Positions 52,943 to 63,921 of a stretch of 64,000 bases of DNA are shown here, in pieces. Below the pieces are notes generated by a model. It searched no databases. It had not been told where the DNA came from and worked only from the letters and a program-made list of their open reading frames with translations. This DNA is from Pseudomonas farsensis. Lineage in GTDB: Bacteria > Pseudomonadota > Gammaproteobacteria > Pseudomonadales > Pseudomonadaceae. The stretch is taken from assembly GCF_014268805.2 (NCBI RefSeq), contig NZ_JABWRF020000001.1, positions 2,023,792 through 2,087,791 on the forward strand, read 5' to 3'. Position numbers and translations under genes: made by a program. Within the stretch, counting starts at the first letter, position 1. Each line of letters opens with the position of its first letter.

Positions 52943-55390
52943 ATGGCAAGACCCAGCATGCAACAGTATCTGCAGTATCTCAAGGGTGGCCCACGGATGA
53001 TGGGCTGGGGCGCTTTGTTGATTTATGACCGCGCCAAGACAAACCAGTTGCTGGCCCAAGAGTATATCGAGCACCTGAACGGCTCCGATTATTTCCCGCC
53101 GTTCAGCAGCACTGAAGAAACGGGCGGGTCCACCAAGGTCGTGATGAACAACTTCAAGTTCGACGCCCCGGTGCTGTCATTCATCAACTCGAATATTTCG
53201 CACTCTCGTGCACGATTGGCCATGAAAATCATTCATGGCGAGTACATCACCCTCAATAAGCCGCTTGGGGGCACGGACCATTCGATTGTCAGCATCGCGA
53301 CCATCAATGCTCTCAATGCGCCGTCGTTGCATATGGACATCGACCTGTTCGCTACCGATAAAGGCAATATCATCGACGACGAAGGTCAAGTAGCGTTGGA
53401 CTTGTCCGACGGAGAAAATCACAACTTCAGCTTGTCCAGCTCCGAACACAGCAATCGGGTACTGGGCATTGCAATCAAGAAGCACTTCGACAGCTGGGAC
53501 GACGAAAGCAAGCGCTTCGTGATCAACCGTATCGTCAGGGGGGATGGCGACCTGAAACCCACCTCCTTCGCAATACGCACACATTCCCTGGCCAACTCTG
53601 GAGTGGTGAGGTCGACAGAGGAAGACGATAAAGACGAGGGCGCGGTTATCGTCGGGGTTGCAATGAATAACGAACCCAACGGTGGCTTCCCGGTACGGGA
53701 CACCGACTTACCTTACTTACTGCCTGATGACTACGCAAGGCCGTTTGGCATGAATATCTTAGTGGCCAACCACATTTGGTTCTTTGTGATCACGATGGCC
53801 GCCCGGCGAACCTTTGACCACGACAGGATCGAATACACCTTACACAAGAACAGCAAAGGATTCCTAGACGGCATTGACCTCCATTCTGCGCACACAGATG
53901 TTTTTGATAAATGGACCCAATATAACCCGCGCGAGGCTCACTTCGGCTCAACAGTCGGAGGGCTGGTTGGCGTCATATTTTGGGTATACCAGATTTATCG
54001 CGATCGCAATTCACTGGACTTTAGCGGACTGAAAATCCGGTTCAGCGATGGCAAGGCGATTATAAGCTGGGTCGGCGAACATGTTTTGCGGCTTCTCATG
54101 GATGTCGAGTGGGCCAAGACCAACAAACGCACCATTGAGGTCACCAACTTGAACTGCAGCTGGGAGCTTGAGGCCGTCTATGAACTGAATACAACCGAGT
54201 CCGGCCCGGATATCGGGAGGGTACGTTACCAGGAGATCAGCATTACACGGAGTTTTGAAATGGAGGATAATTGGTACGGGGGTTTCAATAAAGCACACAG
54301 CGTATACCGCGATTGGTTCACAAAAGACGTCATTTACAGAATGTTCAACATCTTATGCCATGACTTGACTGTTGAATCAGCGAAAATTGATGCGCTATTT
54401 TTAAACAACCTATTGTTCAAAAATAAATATGTGGCCATGCCCAGTGTGGCGAAGGCGCCGGGCGATATGAGTCTACTGGGAGATCTATCGCTGGCTAATC
54501 TGTCTCTCGCCATCCTCCCCGTAAAATCAGTGATCAGTGCAAACTCCACATTGCAATTCACACTCCAATCCGCGCAAACCGGTGCGACGTGGTCTCTCGA
54601 GCTGCTGCCCGGCGAGAACGGAGAAAAGGGAAGCATCAGCTCAACTGGCCTGTACCGCGCGCCGAGCCCCAGCACCGTGCCCCCTCAAGGCCGTCGCGTC
54701 AAAGTAGTCGCCCGCAAAGACAATTTCGTGGCTCATGCGCTCATCTACCTCGTTCAAAGCGACGTCTCGGTCTACCCCTCCCTGCAAGTCGCCCAACATA
54801 GCCACATACGCTATTTGCTGGTAGGCGGTAGCGGTGACGGCACGCCACTTAAATGGGGCGTCACGCCGACCAGCCTTGGCTCGGTACGCGGCGTGACGGG
54901 TCAAGACCGCGAGGACATGGACATCCCTGATCACCAAGATGTCCAGATATACGTGAGCCCCCCAGTTCCCACCGCTCGTCCAGACGACTGGCGTGCAGCG
55001 GTGCAACGGGACCAGGTCACAGTCACGGGGGCATCGGGTACGCCTACCCTCATCGACATCCTTATTCCGTGGAGCAATCCTGCCTCCTGGTTCGAGACGA
55101 AACGCACGGGCCAAACCATCAGTCTGACGACGTGGACTCAAACGTTCAACGGGCCCATTGCGCTGCAACCTGACATAATGGACTGGTACTTGGTTAAAGG
55201 CACTGGCGAACTGAAAGACGGGGTTTACACGCTTGGGGATATTGACGAGCGTTACGCAATCATTGTCGCCATCGAAAAGGACACGAACTTCTTTAATTAC
55301 GCGTATGTCGTACTGCCCTTCGCGTTGATCGACTTGAAAACGCTTGAGATGATCGACACACCGGAAGGCGCCGATCACGCTACTGAGTAG
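52943..55390 (+). CDS. Large unknown protein, P47/TULIP-like with Ig-like domain
   Basis: 815 residues from ATG 52943 (GAGGA upstream). I do not recognise an assigned function. The N-terminus has GWGALLIYDRAKTNQLLAQE, resembling the GWD...N start of clostridial P47 proteins, and later TDLPYLLPDDYA and NILVANHIWFFVI, resembling their FPYLIP...R region, so a TULIP lipid-binding fold is suspected. Near 485-615 sits a bacterial Ig-like domain (ISANSTLQFTLQ ... GSISSTGLYRAP). No signal peptide. The gene is alone and convergent with ureG. The P47 relation is inference from pattern only and needs a structure-based search. Confidence 0.55.
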   Translation: MARPSMQQYLQYLKGGPRMMGWGALLIYDRAKTNQLLAQEYIEHLNGSDYFPPFSSTEETGGSTKVVMNNFKFDAPVLSFINSNISHSRARLAMKIIHGEYITLNKPLGGTDHSIVSIATINALNAPSLHMDIDLFATDKGNIIDDEGQVALDLSDGENHNFSLSSSEHSNRVLGIAIKKHFDSWDDESKRFVINRIVRGDGDLKPTSFAIRTHSLANSGVVRSTEEDDKDEGAVIVGVAMNNEPNGGFPVRDTDLPYLLPDDYARPFGMNILVANHIWFFVITMAARRTFDHDRIEYTLHKNSKGFLDGIDLHSAHTDVFDKWTQYNPREAHFGSTVGGLVGVIFWVYQIYRDRNSLDFSGLKIRFSDGKAIISWVGEHVLRLLMDVEWAKTNKRTIEVTNLNCSWELEAVYELNTTESGPDIGRVRYQEISITRSFEMEDNWYGGFNKAHSVYRDWFTKDVIYRMFNILCHDLTVESAKIDALFLNNLLFKNKYVAMPSVAKAPGDMSLLGDLSLANLSLAILPVKSVISANSTLQFTLQSAQTGATWSLELLPGENGEKGSISSTGLYRAPSPSTVPPQGRRVKVVARKDNFVAHALIYLVQSDVSVYPSLQVAQHSHIRYLLVGGSGDGTPLKWGVTPTSLGSVRGVTGQDREDMDIPDHQDVQIYVSPPVPTARPDDWRAAVQRDQVTVTGASGTPTLIDILIPWSNPASWFETKRTGQTISLTTWTQTFNGPIALQPDIMDWYLVKGTGELKDGVYTLGDIDERYAIIVAIEKDTNFFNYAYVVLPFALIDLKTLEMIDTPEGADHATE

Positions 55391-55447
55391 CCCTGGGATT
55401 GCGCTTGTGCGCAAACCCGGGTGCCGCCTACGGGGTGCTCGGCAGCG

Positions 55448-56074
55448 TCAGGCGCCGCGCACCCCGAGCATGCCGCGCTCGACAATAAAGTCGATGACCG
55501 CCTGCAGGCCGTCGCCCTTCTTCAGGTTGCTGAAGGTCCAAGGGCGCTGGGGGCGCATGCGGTTGGTGTCGCTCTCCATCACCGCCAACGAGGCGCCGAC
55601 GTAAGGCGCCAGGTCGGTTTTGTTGATGACCAGAAAATCCGACTTGGTAATGCCGGGCCCACCCTTGCGGGGGATTTTTTCGCCTTCGGCGACGTCGATC
55701 ACGTAGATGGTCAGGTCAGCCAACTCCGGGCTGAAAGTCGCGCTGAGGTTATCGCCGCCGCTTTCAACGAAGATCACCTCCAGGTTGCCAAACTTGCGCG
55801 CCAGCGCTTCGACGGCGGCGAGGTTCATCGAGGCATCTTCACGGATGGCGGTATGCGGGCAGCCGCCGGTTTCGACCCCGACAATGCGCTCGGGCTCAAG
55901 GGCGCCGGCCTCGGTGAGGATGCGCTGGTCTTCCTTGGTATAGATGTCATTAGTCACTACCGCGATCTGGTAGTGGTCACGCATGGCCTTGCACAGGCAT
56001 TCGAGCAGCGCAGTCTTGCCGGACCCGACTGGGCCGCCGACACCGACACGCAGGGGTTGCTGGTAGTTTTCCAT
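55448..56074 (-). CDS. ureG: Urease accessory GTPase UreG
   Basis: 208 residues. P-loop [15 protein letters not shown] (about 8-22), metal-binding [13 protein letters not shown] (Cys-Pro-His near 69-71), and [19 protein letters not shown]. It provides GTP-driven nickel delivery to apo-urease with UreD and UreF. It is the last gene of the operon and starts 11 bases after the ureF stop. Confidence 0.97.
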   Translation of the reverse strand: MENYQQPLRVGVGGPVGSGKTALLECLCKAMRDHYQIAVVTNDIYTKEDQRILTEAGALEPERIVGVETGGCPHTAIREDASMNLAAVEALARKFGNLEVIFVESGGDNLSATFSPELADLTIYVIDVAEGEKIPRKGGPGITKSDFLVINKTDLAPYVGASLAVMESDTNRMRPQRPWTFSNLKKGDGLQAVIDFIVERGMLGVRGA

Positions 56075-56085
56075 CTAGGCAGTCC

Positions 56086-56759
<674 letters not shown>

Positions 56760-56760
<1 letters not shown>

Positions 56761-57305
56761 CAGCCGGCCATTACCAGCGCGGCCGCTGCCAGCAGGCCGC
56801 CACCGAAGGCTTTTTGAAGCCCAGCGTGGCGGCGCAGGCCGCAACCTACGGCAAAGCCCGCTGCCAGCAGCAAACCACTGACCACAACGAAGCCTGCACT
56901 GAACTGCCAGAACGCGCTTGGCGTCGCTTCTACGCCATGGGCCCAGCCGTGGAACAGGGCAAACACCGGCATGATCAGCGCCAGCAACAGTTGGCGGCTG
57001 GGCAGCAGCACCGCGGCACCGGCTACCAGCAGCGAGCCGATGATCATCTGCTCCATGCCGATGACATCGCCGAACAAATGGCCGCACACGGCACCGCCAA
57101 ACATCGCCGCCAGGGTTGCCAGCGGCAAGGCCAAGGTGCGACCGGTCAGGGCCGCCAGCACACCCGTGCCCAGCAGCATCAGCAAGTGATCAAGGCCGGT
57201 CAACGGGTGCAGCAGGCCATCCTGCAAGGGGTTACTGTCGTGGCCAGGGTGAGCGAAGGCTGGCACAGCGACCAGCAATAACAACAGGGCAAAGGCTTTT
57301 CTCAT
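56760..57305 (-). CDS. ureJ: HupE/UreJ nickel permease
   Basis: 181 residues from ATG 57305 (MRKAFALLLLLVAVPAFA, a cleavable signal). Histidine motif HPGHD follows the signal, then HPLTGLDHLLMLLGTG; five or six membrane helices and GWAHGVE. HupE/UreJ proteins import nickel for urease or hydrogenase. Its place among urease genes assigns it to urease. Confidence 0.92.
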
Positions 57306-57322
57306 GGTTGTCTCCAGGCAGA

Positions 57323-57802
57323 TCAAAAATGGCTTTGCAGGCGCACGAACGGATGCTCGTGGCCATGGCTGTGGGGCGCGCTCTGGTAGGCGCCGGCTTC
57401 AGGCTCGAACGGCGCCTGCTCGGCATCGACGTCAAGGCCCAGGCCGCGCAGCATGTCGTCGAGCACATGGTCGTGCTGATAGCGCAACAGGCCGGGGGCG
57501 ATCTGCAGCGGCACGTGGCGGTTGCCCAGGTGATAGGCGGCGCGGGCCAACAAGTGCGGGTCGGCGCAGCGCACCGTAGACACCGCCTCCGCTGCTGCCA
57601 GCACGCGGATCACCTGCTGGCCCTCGGCGTCGCCCAGCAGTTCGCCGCCGCGTAGCAGATGGCCGCGCTCAAGCATCAGCCCGGCTTCACGGCCATCGTC
57701 CAAGGTGACGCGCAGGCGGCTTTTGATGCGGCTGTCGACTGTCAGCGTGACGCTGCCGGTCACGGCTGCGGCCTCGCTGAGCCTGCGGTTGAGTACGATC
57801 AT
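57323..57802 (-). CDS. ureE: Urease accessory nickel chaperone UreE
   Basis: 159 residues. N-terminal peptide-binding domain (SRIKSRLRVTLDDGREAGLML) and C-terminal metal domain with HLGNRHVPLQI and LLRYQHDHVLDDML. The tail is only modestly His-rich (PHSHGHEH). It delivers nickel to the UreDFG-urease complex. A REP pair separates it from ureC, so it may have lower or independent expression. Confidence 0.95.
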   Translation of the reverse strand: MIVLNRRLSEAAAVTGSVTLTVDSRIKSRLRVTLDDGREAGLMLERGHLLRGGELLGDAEGQQVIRVLAAAEAVSTVRCADPHLLARAAYHLGNRHVPLQIAPGLLRYQHDHVLDDMLRGLGLDVDAEQAPFEPEAGAYQSAPHSHGHEHPFVRLQSHF

Positions 57803-57873
57803 GGTTCACTCCTTTCAAACAAATCGGTGACTGCCCCCGTGGGAGATCCCATGGTTGAGTGCAAACCTGTTCC

Positions 57874-57978
57874 GGCCTCATCGCAGGCTGGCGCCAGCTC
57901 CCACAGGTGCTGTTCCAGAAACGGCTATCGAAGCTGACGCGGTCCCTGTGGGAGCTGGCGCCAGCCTGCGATGAGGCC
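57874..57978. repeat. Perfect 34-bp REP inverted pair within the urease operon
   Basis: GGCCTCATCGCAGGCTGGCG... (57874-57907) is exactly repeated in inverse orientation at 57945-57978, with a 37-base spacer. The arms can form a stable 34-bp hairpin between ureC and ureE. Such pairs protect the upstream mRNA (ureDABC) from 3' decay or cause partial termination. Confidence 0.9.
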
Positions 57979-57989
57979 AATACAGGCAT

Positions 57990-59693
57990 TCAAAACAGGA
58001 AATACCGCTGTGCCAGTGGCAGCTCGGTGGCCGGTTCGCACACCAGCAACTCACCGTCGGCGCGCACCTGGTAGGTTTGCGAGTCGACCTCGATCACCGG
58101 TTGCAAGGTGTTGTGGACCATGTCCGCCTTGCGCACGCTGCGACAGCCATGGGCCACGCCGATCAGGCTCTGCAGGTTGAGTTCTGCCGGCAGGCCACGG
58201 TCCAGCGCTGCCTGCGGCAGGAAGGTCATGCGCGTGGCGTGGCGCGCGGCACCCAGGGCGCCGAACATTGGCCGGTAGTGCACGGGTTGGGGCGTCGGGA
58301 TAGAGCCGTTGATGTCGCCCATGGGCGCGGTGACGATCATCCCGCCTTTGATCACCAAGGCAGGCTTGACCGCAAAGAACGCTGGCGCCCACAGCACCAG
58401 GTCCGCCAGCTTGCCGACCGCCACCGAACCGACTTCATGGGCAATGCCATGGGTCAGCGCCGGGTTGATGGTGTACTTGGCGATGTAGCGCTTGACGCGC
58501 GAGTTGTCGCTGTAGTCGGTGTCTGGCGCCAGCGGGCCGCGGCGCACCTTCATCTGGTGGGCTACCTGCCAGGTGCGCAGCACCACCTCACCGACCCGGC
58601 CCATGGCCTGGGAGTCGGACGAGGTCATGGCGAAAGCGCCCATGTCGTGCAGGATGTCTTCAGCGGCGATGGTCTCGCGGCGGATACGCGACTCGGCGAA
58701 GGCCACATCCTCGGCAATGCTGGGGTCCAGGTGGTGGCACACCATCAGCATGTCCAGGTGCTCATCGACGGTGTTGACCGTGTAGGGCAGCGTCGGGTTG
58801 GTCGATGATGGCAGCACGTTGGCCTGCCCTGCTGCGCGAATGATGTCCGGGGCATGCCCGCCGCCTGCGCCTTCGGTGTGGAAGGTGTGGATGGTGCGGT
58901 CACCAATGGCCGCCAAGGTGTCCTCGATGCAGCCCGACTCGTTCAGCGTGTCGGTATGAATCGCTACCTGGATGTCCATTTCTTCGGCAACGCCCAGGCA
59001 GCAATCGATGGCGGCTGGCGTCGAGCCCCAGTCTTCGTGCAGCTTCAGGCCCACCGCGCCTGCGGCGATCTGCTCGCGCAGCGCCTCGGGCCGCGAAGCG
59101 TTGCCCTTGCCCAGCAGGCCGATATTGATCGGCAGGCTGTCGGCGGCCTGGAGCATGCGCGCCAGGTACCACGGGCCGGGCGTGCAAGTGGTGGCATTGG
59201 TGCCGGTGGCAGGCCCGGTGCCGCCGCCGATGAAGGTGGTAACGCCGCTGGTCAGCGCTTCTTCGACCTGTTGCGGGCAAATGAAGTGGATGTGCGAGTC
59301 GATGCCACCTGCGGTGACGATCTTGCCCTCGGCAGCGATCACCTCGGTACCCGGCCCTACCGGCACCGTCACCCCCGGCTGCACATCGGGGTTGCCGGCT
59401 TTGCCGATAGCCCTGATGCGCCCGTGCTTGATGCCGATGTCGGCCTTGACGATGCCCCAGTGGTCGATAATCAGCGCGTTGGTCAGCACCAGATCCATGG
59501 CTTGGGCAGCGAGCATCTGGCCCTGGCCCATGCCATCGCGGATCACCTTGCCGCCGCCGAACTTGACCTCTTCGCCGTAGGTGGTGAAGTCCTTCTCGAC
59601 CTCCACCCACAGCGCGGTGTCGGCCAGGCGCACACGGTCACCGACGGTGGGGCCGAACATATCGGCATAGGCGCGGCGTGAAATACGGCTCAT
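57990..59693 (-). CDS. ureC: Urease alpha subunit UreC
   Basis: 567 residues, the standard length. Nickel ligands His134 and His136 (SHIHFICP), carbamylated Lys217 ([12 protein letters not shown]), His219, and the flap MVCHHLDPS with Cys319/His320 and His321, all as in Klebsiella urease. It hydrolyses urea to ammonia and carbamate. Its start overlaps the ureB stop by four bases. Confidence 0.98.
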   Translation of the reverse strand: MSRISRRAYADMFGPTVGDRVRLADTALWVEVEKDFTTYGEEVKFGGGKVIRDGMGQGQMLAAQAMDLVLTNALIIDHWGIVKADIGIKHGRIRAIGKAGNPDVQPGVTVPVGPGTEVIAAEGKIVTAGGIDSHIHFICPQQVEEALTSGVTTFIGGGTGPATGTNATTCTPGPWYLARMLQAADSLPINIGLLGKGNASRPEALREQIAAGAVGLKLHEDWGSTPAAIDCCLGVAEEMDIQVAIHTDTLNESGCIEDTLAAIGDRTIHTFHTEGAGGGHAPDIIRAAGQANVLPSSTNPTLPYTVNTVDEHLDMLMVCHHLDPSIAEDVAFAESRIRRETIAAEDILHDMGAFAMTSSDSQAMGRVGEVVLRTWQVAHQMKVRRGPLAPDTDYSDNSRVKRYIAKYTINPALTHGIAHEVGSVAVGKLADLVLWAPAFFAVKPALVIKGGMIVTAPMGDINGSIPTPQPVHYRPMFGALGAARHATRMTFLPQAALDRGLPAELNLQSLIGVAHGCRSVRKADMVHNTLQPVIEVDSQTYQVRADGELLVCEPATELPLAQRYFLF

Positions 59694-60007
59694 GCCAGGC
59701 CCTCCAGTGCACCCATCACCTTGCCCTGAAAGCCGTACACTTCCCGCTTGCCGGCGTAGGCCACAAGCTGCACCGTGCGCGCCTGGCCCGGCTCGAAACG
59801 CACCGCCGTACCGGCTGGGATGTCCAGACGAAAGCCCAAGGTTGGGGCGCGCTCGAAGACCAGCGCGTCGTTGACTTCAAAGAAGTGATAGTGCGAACCG
59901 ACCTGCACCGGGCGGTCGCCATGGTTGGCCACGCTGACGCTGACCGTGGCGCGGCCGACGTTGAGTTCGATGTCGCCAGCGGCGACCTGGATTTCTCCGG
60001 GGATCAT
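59690..60007 (-). CDS. ureB: Urease beta subunit UreB
   Basis: 105 residues from ATG 60007 ([16 protein letters not shown]), the conserved UreB start; a frame beginning 27 bases earlier is possible but less typical. [19 protein letters not shown] and [14 protein letters not shown] are signatures. It overlaps ureC by four bases. Confidence 0.96.
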   Translation of the reverse strand: MIPGEIQVAAGDIELNVGRATVSVSVANHGDRPVQVGSHYHFFEVNDALVFERAPTLGFRLDIPAGTAVRFEPGQARTVQLVAYAGKREVYGFQGKVMGALEGLA

Positions 60008-60017
60008 GGGCAGCACC

Positions 60018-60320
60018 TCAGACAATTGGGTCATGCACGGTCACAAGCTTGGTGCCGTCGGGGAATGTGGCTTCGACCTGGACGTCGTGGAGCATCTCCG
60101 GTACGCCGTCCATCACCTGGCCGCGCACCAGTACTTCGCGGCCCAGGCTCATCAGCTCGGCTACGGTTCGGCCGTCACGGGCACCTTCCATTACGGCGGC
60201 GCTGATCAACGCCACCGCTTCCGGGTAGTTGAGCTTCAGGCCACGGGCCAAGCGCCGTTCGGCCAGCAGTGCGGCGGTAAACAGCAGCAGTTTGTCTTTC
60301 TCTCTCGGGGTCAACTCCAT
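60018..60320 (-). CDS. ureA: Urease gamma subunit UreA
   Basis: 100 residues from ATG 60320 ([19 protein letters not shown]); the longer frame runs into ureD and is rejected. [21 protein letters not shown] and [12 protein letters not shown] are diagnostic. It lies ten bases from both neighbours. Confidence 0.97.
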   Translation of the reverse strand: MELTPREKDKLLLFTAALLAERRLARGLKLNYPEAVALISAAVMEGARDGRTVAELMSLGREVLVRGQVMDGVPEMLHDVQVEATFPDGTKLVTVHDPIV

Positions 60321-60330
60321 GATGGCTCTC

Positions 60331-61164
60331 TCAAGTGGCCCAGATGCGCGGCGGGCACGGCGCCAGGCCAAGAACGGCCGGGCGCAGCAGGTGCCAGAGG
60401 CGCTGCAGGTTGTGTTGCAGATGTTGGTTGTCGTGGTCGAGCAGGCGAATGACCAGCAATGAACCGAGCAGCGTGGCGCCAGCGGGGGTCGGCAGCGGCT
60501 CCAGCAGCTCGCGCACCTGCTCCAGTACCTGTTGGTCGGCGGGCGCGGCGCAGAACGTCGCCAACAACGGATGGCCGCCAACTTTGGCCAACTGCCCGCC
60601 TTCGATGCGCAGGCGCTCGTGCAGGCCGGGGTCGCCGGGCAGTTCGATGCGCAGGCGGCTGTCCAGCGCGCCCCGCTCGAAACGCTCGTTCATCACCGGG
60701 CGGCCCAGGCACAGGGTTTCCCAGGCCAGCAAACGGGCCCCGGGAGCCAGGGTGAAGCAACTGTCGAGGCTGGCACGGGCGCCGTTGAAGAAAATGCTGT
60801 CCTGCGGCAACCATTCAAGGGTGCTGCCTGCTGCCAGATGAAAATGCTGGGTCAGTTGCGCGGTGGGGCCAATGCTGCGGTAGAACTTGCTGGCACCGGG
60901 CATGGTCAGCAGCGTATGGCTGCCGGCTTCAAGGTGGATATCCAGCTCAAGTCGGTCGCCGGCAACGATGCCACCGGGTGGGTGCAGAATGTACACATGG
61001 CACGGCGAACCCTCGGGGTAGAAGGGTCGCTGCACCAAAAGGGGTCCGTAGTGGCGCCGCGCACCAAGTCGGGTCACGCCATCGCGCAGCACAAACTGCA
61101 GGTGCAGGTGCGCGCTCCAGCCCGCCTGCTGGCCCTGTGCCCCGATCTGCTCTGGCAATGACAT
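60331..61164 (-). CDS. ureD: Urease accessory protein UreD
   Basis: 277 residues from ATG 61164. [27 protein letters not shown] and [14 protein letters not shown] are classical UreD/UreH motifs. It is the scaffold that docks UreF-UreG to apo-urease. It opens the urease operon; a candidate sigma-54 promoter lies about 105 bases upstream. Confidence 0.95.
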   Translation of the reverse strand: MSLPEQIGAQGQQAGWSAHLHLQFVLRDGVTRLGARRHYGPLLVQRPFYPEGSPCHVYILHPPGGIVAGDRLELDIHLEAGSHTLLTMPGASKFYRSIGPTAQLTQHFHLAAGSTLEWLPQDSIFFNGARASLDSCFTLAPGARLLAWETLCLGRPVMNERFERGALDSRLRIELPGDPGLHERLRIEGGQLAKVGGHPLLATFCAAPADQQVLEQVRELLEPLPTPAGATLLGSLLVIRLLDHDNQHLQHNLQRLWHLLRPAVLGLAPCPPRIWAT

Positions 61165-61268
61165 CGCTTACCCCTGTAAACCCTGGCCGGTGCACCATGG
61201 CGTGGTGCGATGGGCACCGAGCCAAGGCATCTGCCTGACCGTTCGATCAAAATTCATGAACAGGACGT

Positions 61269-61285
61269 TGCAGATTGCAGGCCAA
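61269..61285 (-). promoter_or_regulatory. Candidate sigma-54 promoter of the urease operon
   Basis: On the minus strand TTGGCCTGCAATCTGCA has the GG and GC dinucleotides with the required ten-base spacing and agrees with the YTGGCACGNNNNTTGCW consensus at most conserved positions. Transcription would start near 61257, about 90 bases before ureD. Nitrogen control through NtrC fits urease biology; a full NtrC palindrome was not found. Confidence 0.5.
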
Positions 61286-61442
61286 GTTGTCGGATTTTCC
61301 TGAAGGATTATTCCTACAAAGGTGCACGACGCTGAATTGCGCCCCAAGGCGGGGCCGTCAGCGCTACACTGGCGCCCCCCTATAACGCAGCGTCGAGGCA
61401 TCCCATGCAGCCACCCATACCTACACATGCAGGCGCCCGCTG

Positions 61443-61793
61443 ATGGCCGGCAACAAGCGGGCGTTGGCGCGCCTTGAGCGTGAAATGGTGGCTTGCCTGA
61501 CCGATGCCTGTGCCACCGCCCAGGCCGAGATCGTCGGCTTTGCCTGGCTCACCCATCAGGTCGACCTCGACGACTTCCCCGCCAGCCTGCGCATCACCTG
61601 GGTGTTCAGCGACGACACGGCCAAAGCCCAGGCGCTGGCCGGCGAAGCCCGCGAGCGCATGCTGGCGTTGACCGGCCAGGCGCTGCGCGATGCCGGCATC
61701 AACCTGGCCCATGCTGCCTGGCATGTGCGCTTCGACAGCGAAGAGGCCTGCTGGCGCGACCATGGCGGCGACTGGAATCGGCGCCTGCGCTAG
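61443..61793 (+). CDS. Small hypothetical protein
   Basis: 116 residues from ATG 61443. It is soluble and mainly helical, with Trp-rich motifs LTHQVDLDDFPASLRITWVFSD-like centre and AHAAWHVRFDSEEACWRDHGG near the end. I recognise no domain. It is conserved-looking in composition, lies 160 bases upstream of ilvE on the same strand and may be co-transcribed or not. Function unknown. Confidence 0.65.
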   Translation: MAGNKRALARLEREMVACLTDACATAQAEIVGFAWLTHQVDLDDFPASLRITWVFSDDTAKAQALAGEARERMLALTGQALRDAGINLAHAAWHVRFDSEEACWRDHGGDWNRRLR

Positions 61794-61953
61794 GCCATGC
61801 GGCGCACGCCCGGCGCGCCAGAGGGCCGACCAGCCGGTGCTTGCGGCAGTTTCTGTGACTGGACGTTTCCGATCCGCACGGGATGTATTAAGGTGTCGGG
61901 GTGCGCATATAAAAGCAGCCCGCCGTGTTCGGGCGTTGAGCAATGAGGGTGTC

Positions 61954-62973
61954 ATGAGCAACGAAAGCATTAATTGGGACAAGCTGGGTTTCGACTACAT
62001 CAAGACCGACAAGCGCTACCTGTCCGTATGGCGCAATGGCGAGTGGGACAAAGGCACCCTGACCGACGACAATGTGCTGCACATCAGTGAGGGCTCCACT
62101 GCCCTGCACTATGGCCAGCAGTGCTTCGAAGGCCTCAAGGCCTATCGTTGCAAAGACGGCTCGATCAACCTGTTCCGCCCTGACCAGAACGCCGCGCGCA
62201 TGCAACGCAGCTGCGCTCGCCTGCTGATGCCACATGTGCCGACCGAGGTGTTCATCGAGGCCTGCAAGCAAGTGGTCAAGGCCAACGAACGCTTCATCCC
62301 GCCGCATGGCAAAGGCGCCCTGTACCTGCGCCCGTTCGTGATCGGCACCGGTGACAACATCGGCGTGCGCACGGCCCCGGAATTCATCTTCTCGGTGTTC
62401 GCCATCCCGGTAGGTTCGTACTTCAAAGGTGGCATGAAACCGCACAACTTCCAGATTTCCAGCTTTGACCGCGCAGCCCCACAGGGTACCGGCGCAGCCA
62501 AAGTGGGTGGCAACTATGCAGCCAGCCTGCAGCCAGGCGCGGAGGCTAAAAAAGCCAACTTCGCCGATGCCATCTACCTGGACCCGCTGACCCACAGCAA
62601 GATCGAAGAAGTCGGTTCGGCCAACTTCTTCGGCATCACCGCCAACAACGAGTTCGTCACCCCGAAATCGGCATCGGTGCTGCCGGGGATCACTCGCCTG
62701 TCGCTGATGGAACTGGCGCAATCGCGCCTGGGCTTGAGCGTGATCGAAGGCGACGTGGAAATCAGCAAGCTCGACCGTTTCATCGAGGCTGGCGCCTGCG
62801 GCACTGCTGCGGTAATCACCCCGATTGGCGGCATCGAGTACAACGGCAAGCTGCACGTTTTCCATGACCTGGAAAAGGTCGGCCCGGTGACCCAGAAGCT
62901 CTACAACGAGCTGACCGGCATCCAGAGCGGTGACGTCGAAGCGCCTGCCGGCTGGATCGTCAAGGTCGCCTGA
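61954..62973 (+). CDS. ilvE: Branched-chain amino acid aminotransferase
   Basis: 339 residues from ATG 61954 (MSNESINWDKLGFDYI) with GAGG upstream; the longer frame overlaps the previous gene. Class IV aminotransferase of the BCAT-II group: YGQQCFEGLKAYR, the presumed PLP-binding Lys183 in GTGAAKVGGNYAASL, and VGSANFFGI. It makes or degrades leucine, isoleucine and valine. TATAAA near 61908 could be a -10 element. A strong terminator follows. Confidence 0.94.
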   Translation: MSNESINWDKLGFDYIKTDKRYLSVWRNGEWDKGTLTDDNVLHISEGSTALHYGQQCFEGLKAYRCKDGSINLFRPDQNAARMQRSCARLLMPHVPTEVFIEACKQVVKANERFIPPHGKGALYLRPFVIGTGDNIGVRTAPEFIFSVFAIPVGSYFKGGMKPHNFQISSFDRAAPQGTGAAKVGGNYAASLQPGAEAKKANFADAIYLDPLTHSKIEEVGSANFFGITANNEFVTPKSASVLPGITRLSLMELAQSRLGLSVIEGDVEISKLDRFIEAGACGTAAVITPIGGIEYNGKLHVFHDLEKVGPVTQKLYNELTGIQSGDVEAPAGWIVKVA

Positions 62974-62992
62974 AGCAGCTGATAGTCGAACA

Positions 62993-63030
62993 ACGGGGCA
63001 GGCCAGCAATGGCCTGCCCCGTTTTCGTTT
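62993..63030 (+). terminator. ilvE terminator
   Basis: ACGGGGCAGGCC (62993-63004) and GGCCTGCCCCGT (63011-63022) form a perfect 12-bp stem with a six-base loop, followed by TTTCGTTT. Confidence 0.95.
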
Positions 63031-63184
63031 ATGCGTACATCCAGCAACACTCTGGGGGTATTTCCTACGCCAAGCAGTGAACCAGCCTACAAAAATGCGG
63101 TCTTTGGCTGACGGTCAATCCACCCGACCGGTTCGCCGGCCCATGCATCGGGCCTTCACTTGCCCCGTTTCAGCGAAGATCACC

Positions 63185-63835
63185 ATGCCAGACAAGCAGC
63201 CTGCCTTCTCCCCCCTCCCCGCCCTGCGCGGCTCCCTGATTGCCGCCCTGATCGCCGTTACCGCCCCTGCCTATGCCGAGGACGCCCCCACCGACGCGCG
63301 CTGGGTCAGCGACAGCTTGAGCACCTATGTACGAAGTGGTCCTACAGATGGCCATCGGATTGTCGGCACACTGAAATCCGGGCAAAGGGTCAGCCTGGTG
63401 ACGACCCAGGGTAACTACAGCCAGGTGCGCGGGCAGAGCGGTGATCTCGTGTGGATCCTCAACAGCGACTTGCAGGCTGTGCCTGGGCAGAACGAGCGGC
63501 TGCCGATGCTGGACCAGAAGGTGGCCGACCTGTCTGCGCAGCTCAAGACCATCGACGATGGCTGGAAGACCCGCGTGCAGGGCATGCAAGAGACGCTGGA
63601 TTCGCGCAAAGCGCTGATCGACGAGCTTGAGACGCGTAACAAGGGCTTGAATGAGCAGCTGGAACAGGTGCAGTCGAACCTGCGCGACACCCAGGCGCGG
63701 CTGGGGGATGAGAACAAGCAGGTGATGATGCGCTATATGGTCTATGGCGGCAGCATTGCCGGGGCCGGCTTGTTGGCGGGCTTGATCCTGCCGGCGCTGA
63801 GCCGCGGGCGCAAGCGCAATGACCGGTGGTTTTGA
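63185..63835 (+). CDS. SH3-domain membrane protein (YgiM/TIGR04211-type)
   Basis: 216 residues from ATG 63185. Signal peptide SLIAALIAVTAPAYA (cleavage near 35), a bacterial SH3 domain (SLSTYVRSGPTDGHRIVGTL ... VWILNSDLQAVPG), a coiled coil (about 110-180, DELETRNKGLNEQLEQVQSN), then a membrane helix (YGGSIAGAGLLAGLILPAL) and basic tail. Members are linked to envelope maintenance and have no enzyme motif. Follows ilvE after its terminator. Confidence 0.85.
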   Translation: MPDKQPAFSPLPALRGSLIAALIAVTAPAYAEDAPTDARWVSDSLSTYVRSGPTDGHRIVGTLKSGQRVSLVTTQGNYSQVRGQSGDLVWILNSDLQAVPGQNERLPMLDQKVADLSAQLKTIDDGWKTRVQGMQETLDSRKALIDELETRNKGLNEQLEQVQSNLRDTQARLGDENKQVMMRYMVYGGSIAGAGLLAGLILPALSRGRKRNDRWF

Positions 63836-63921
63836 TGACATTTGATTAGGCCTGCCCAAGCCCCGGCTTCAGCGGGGTTGAGCTAGAGCGGGGGGGGCGG
63901 GGTTCTGTGCAAGCTTGTGGT

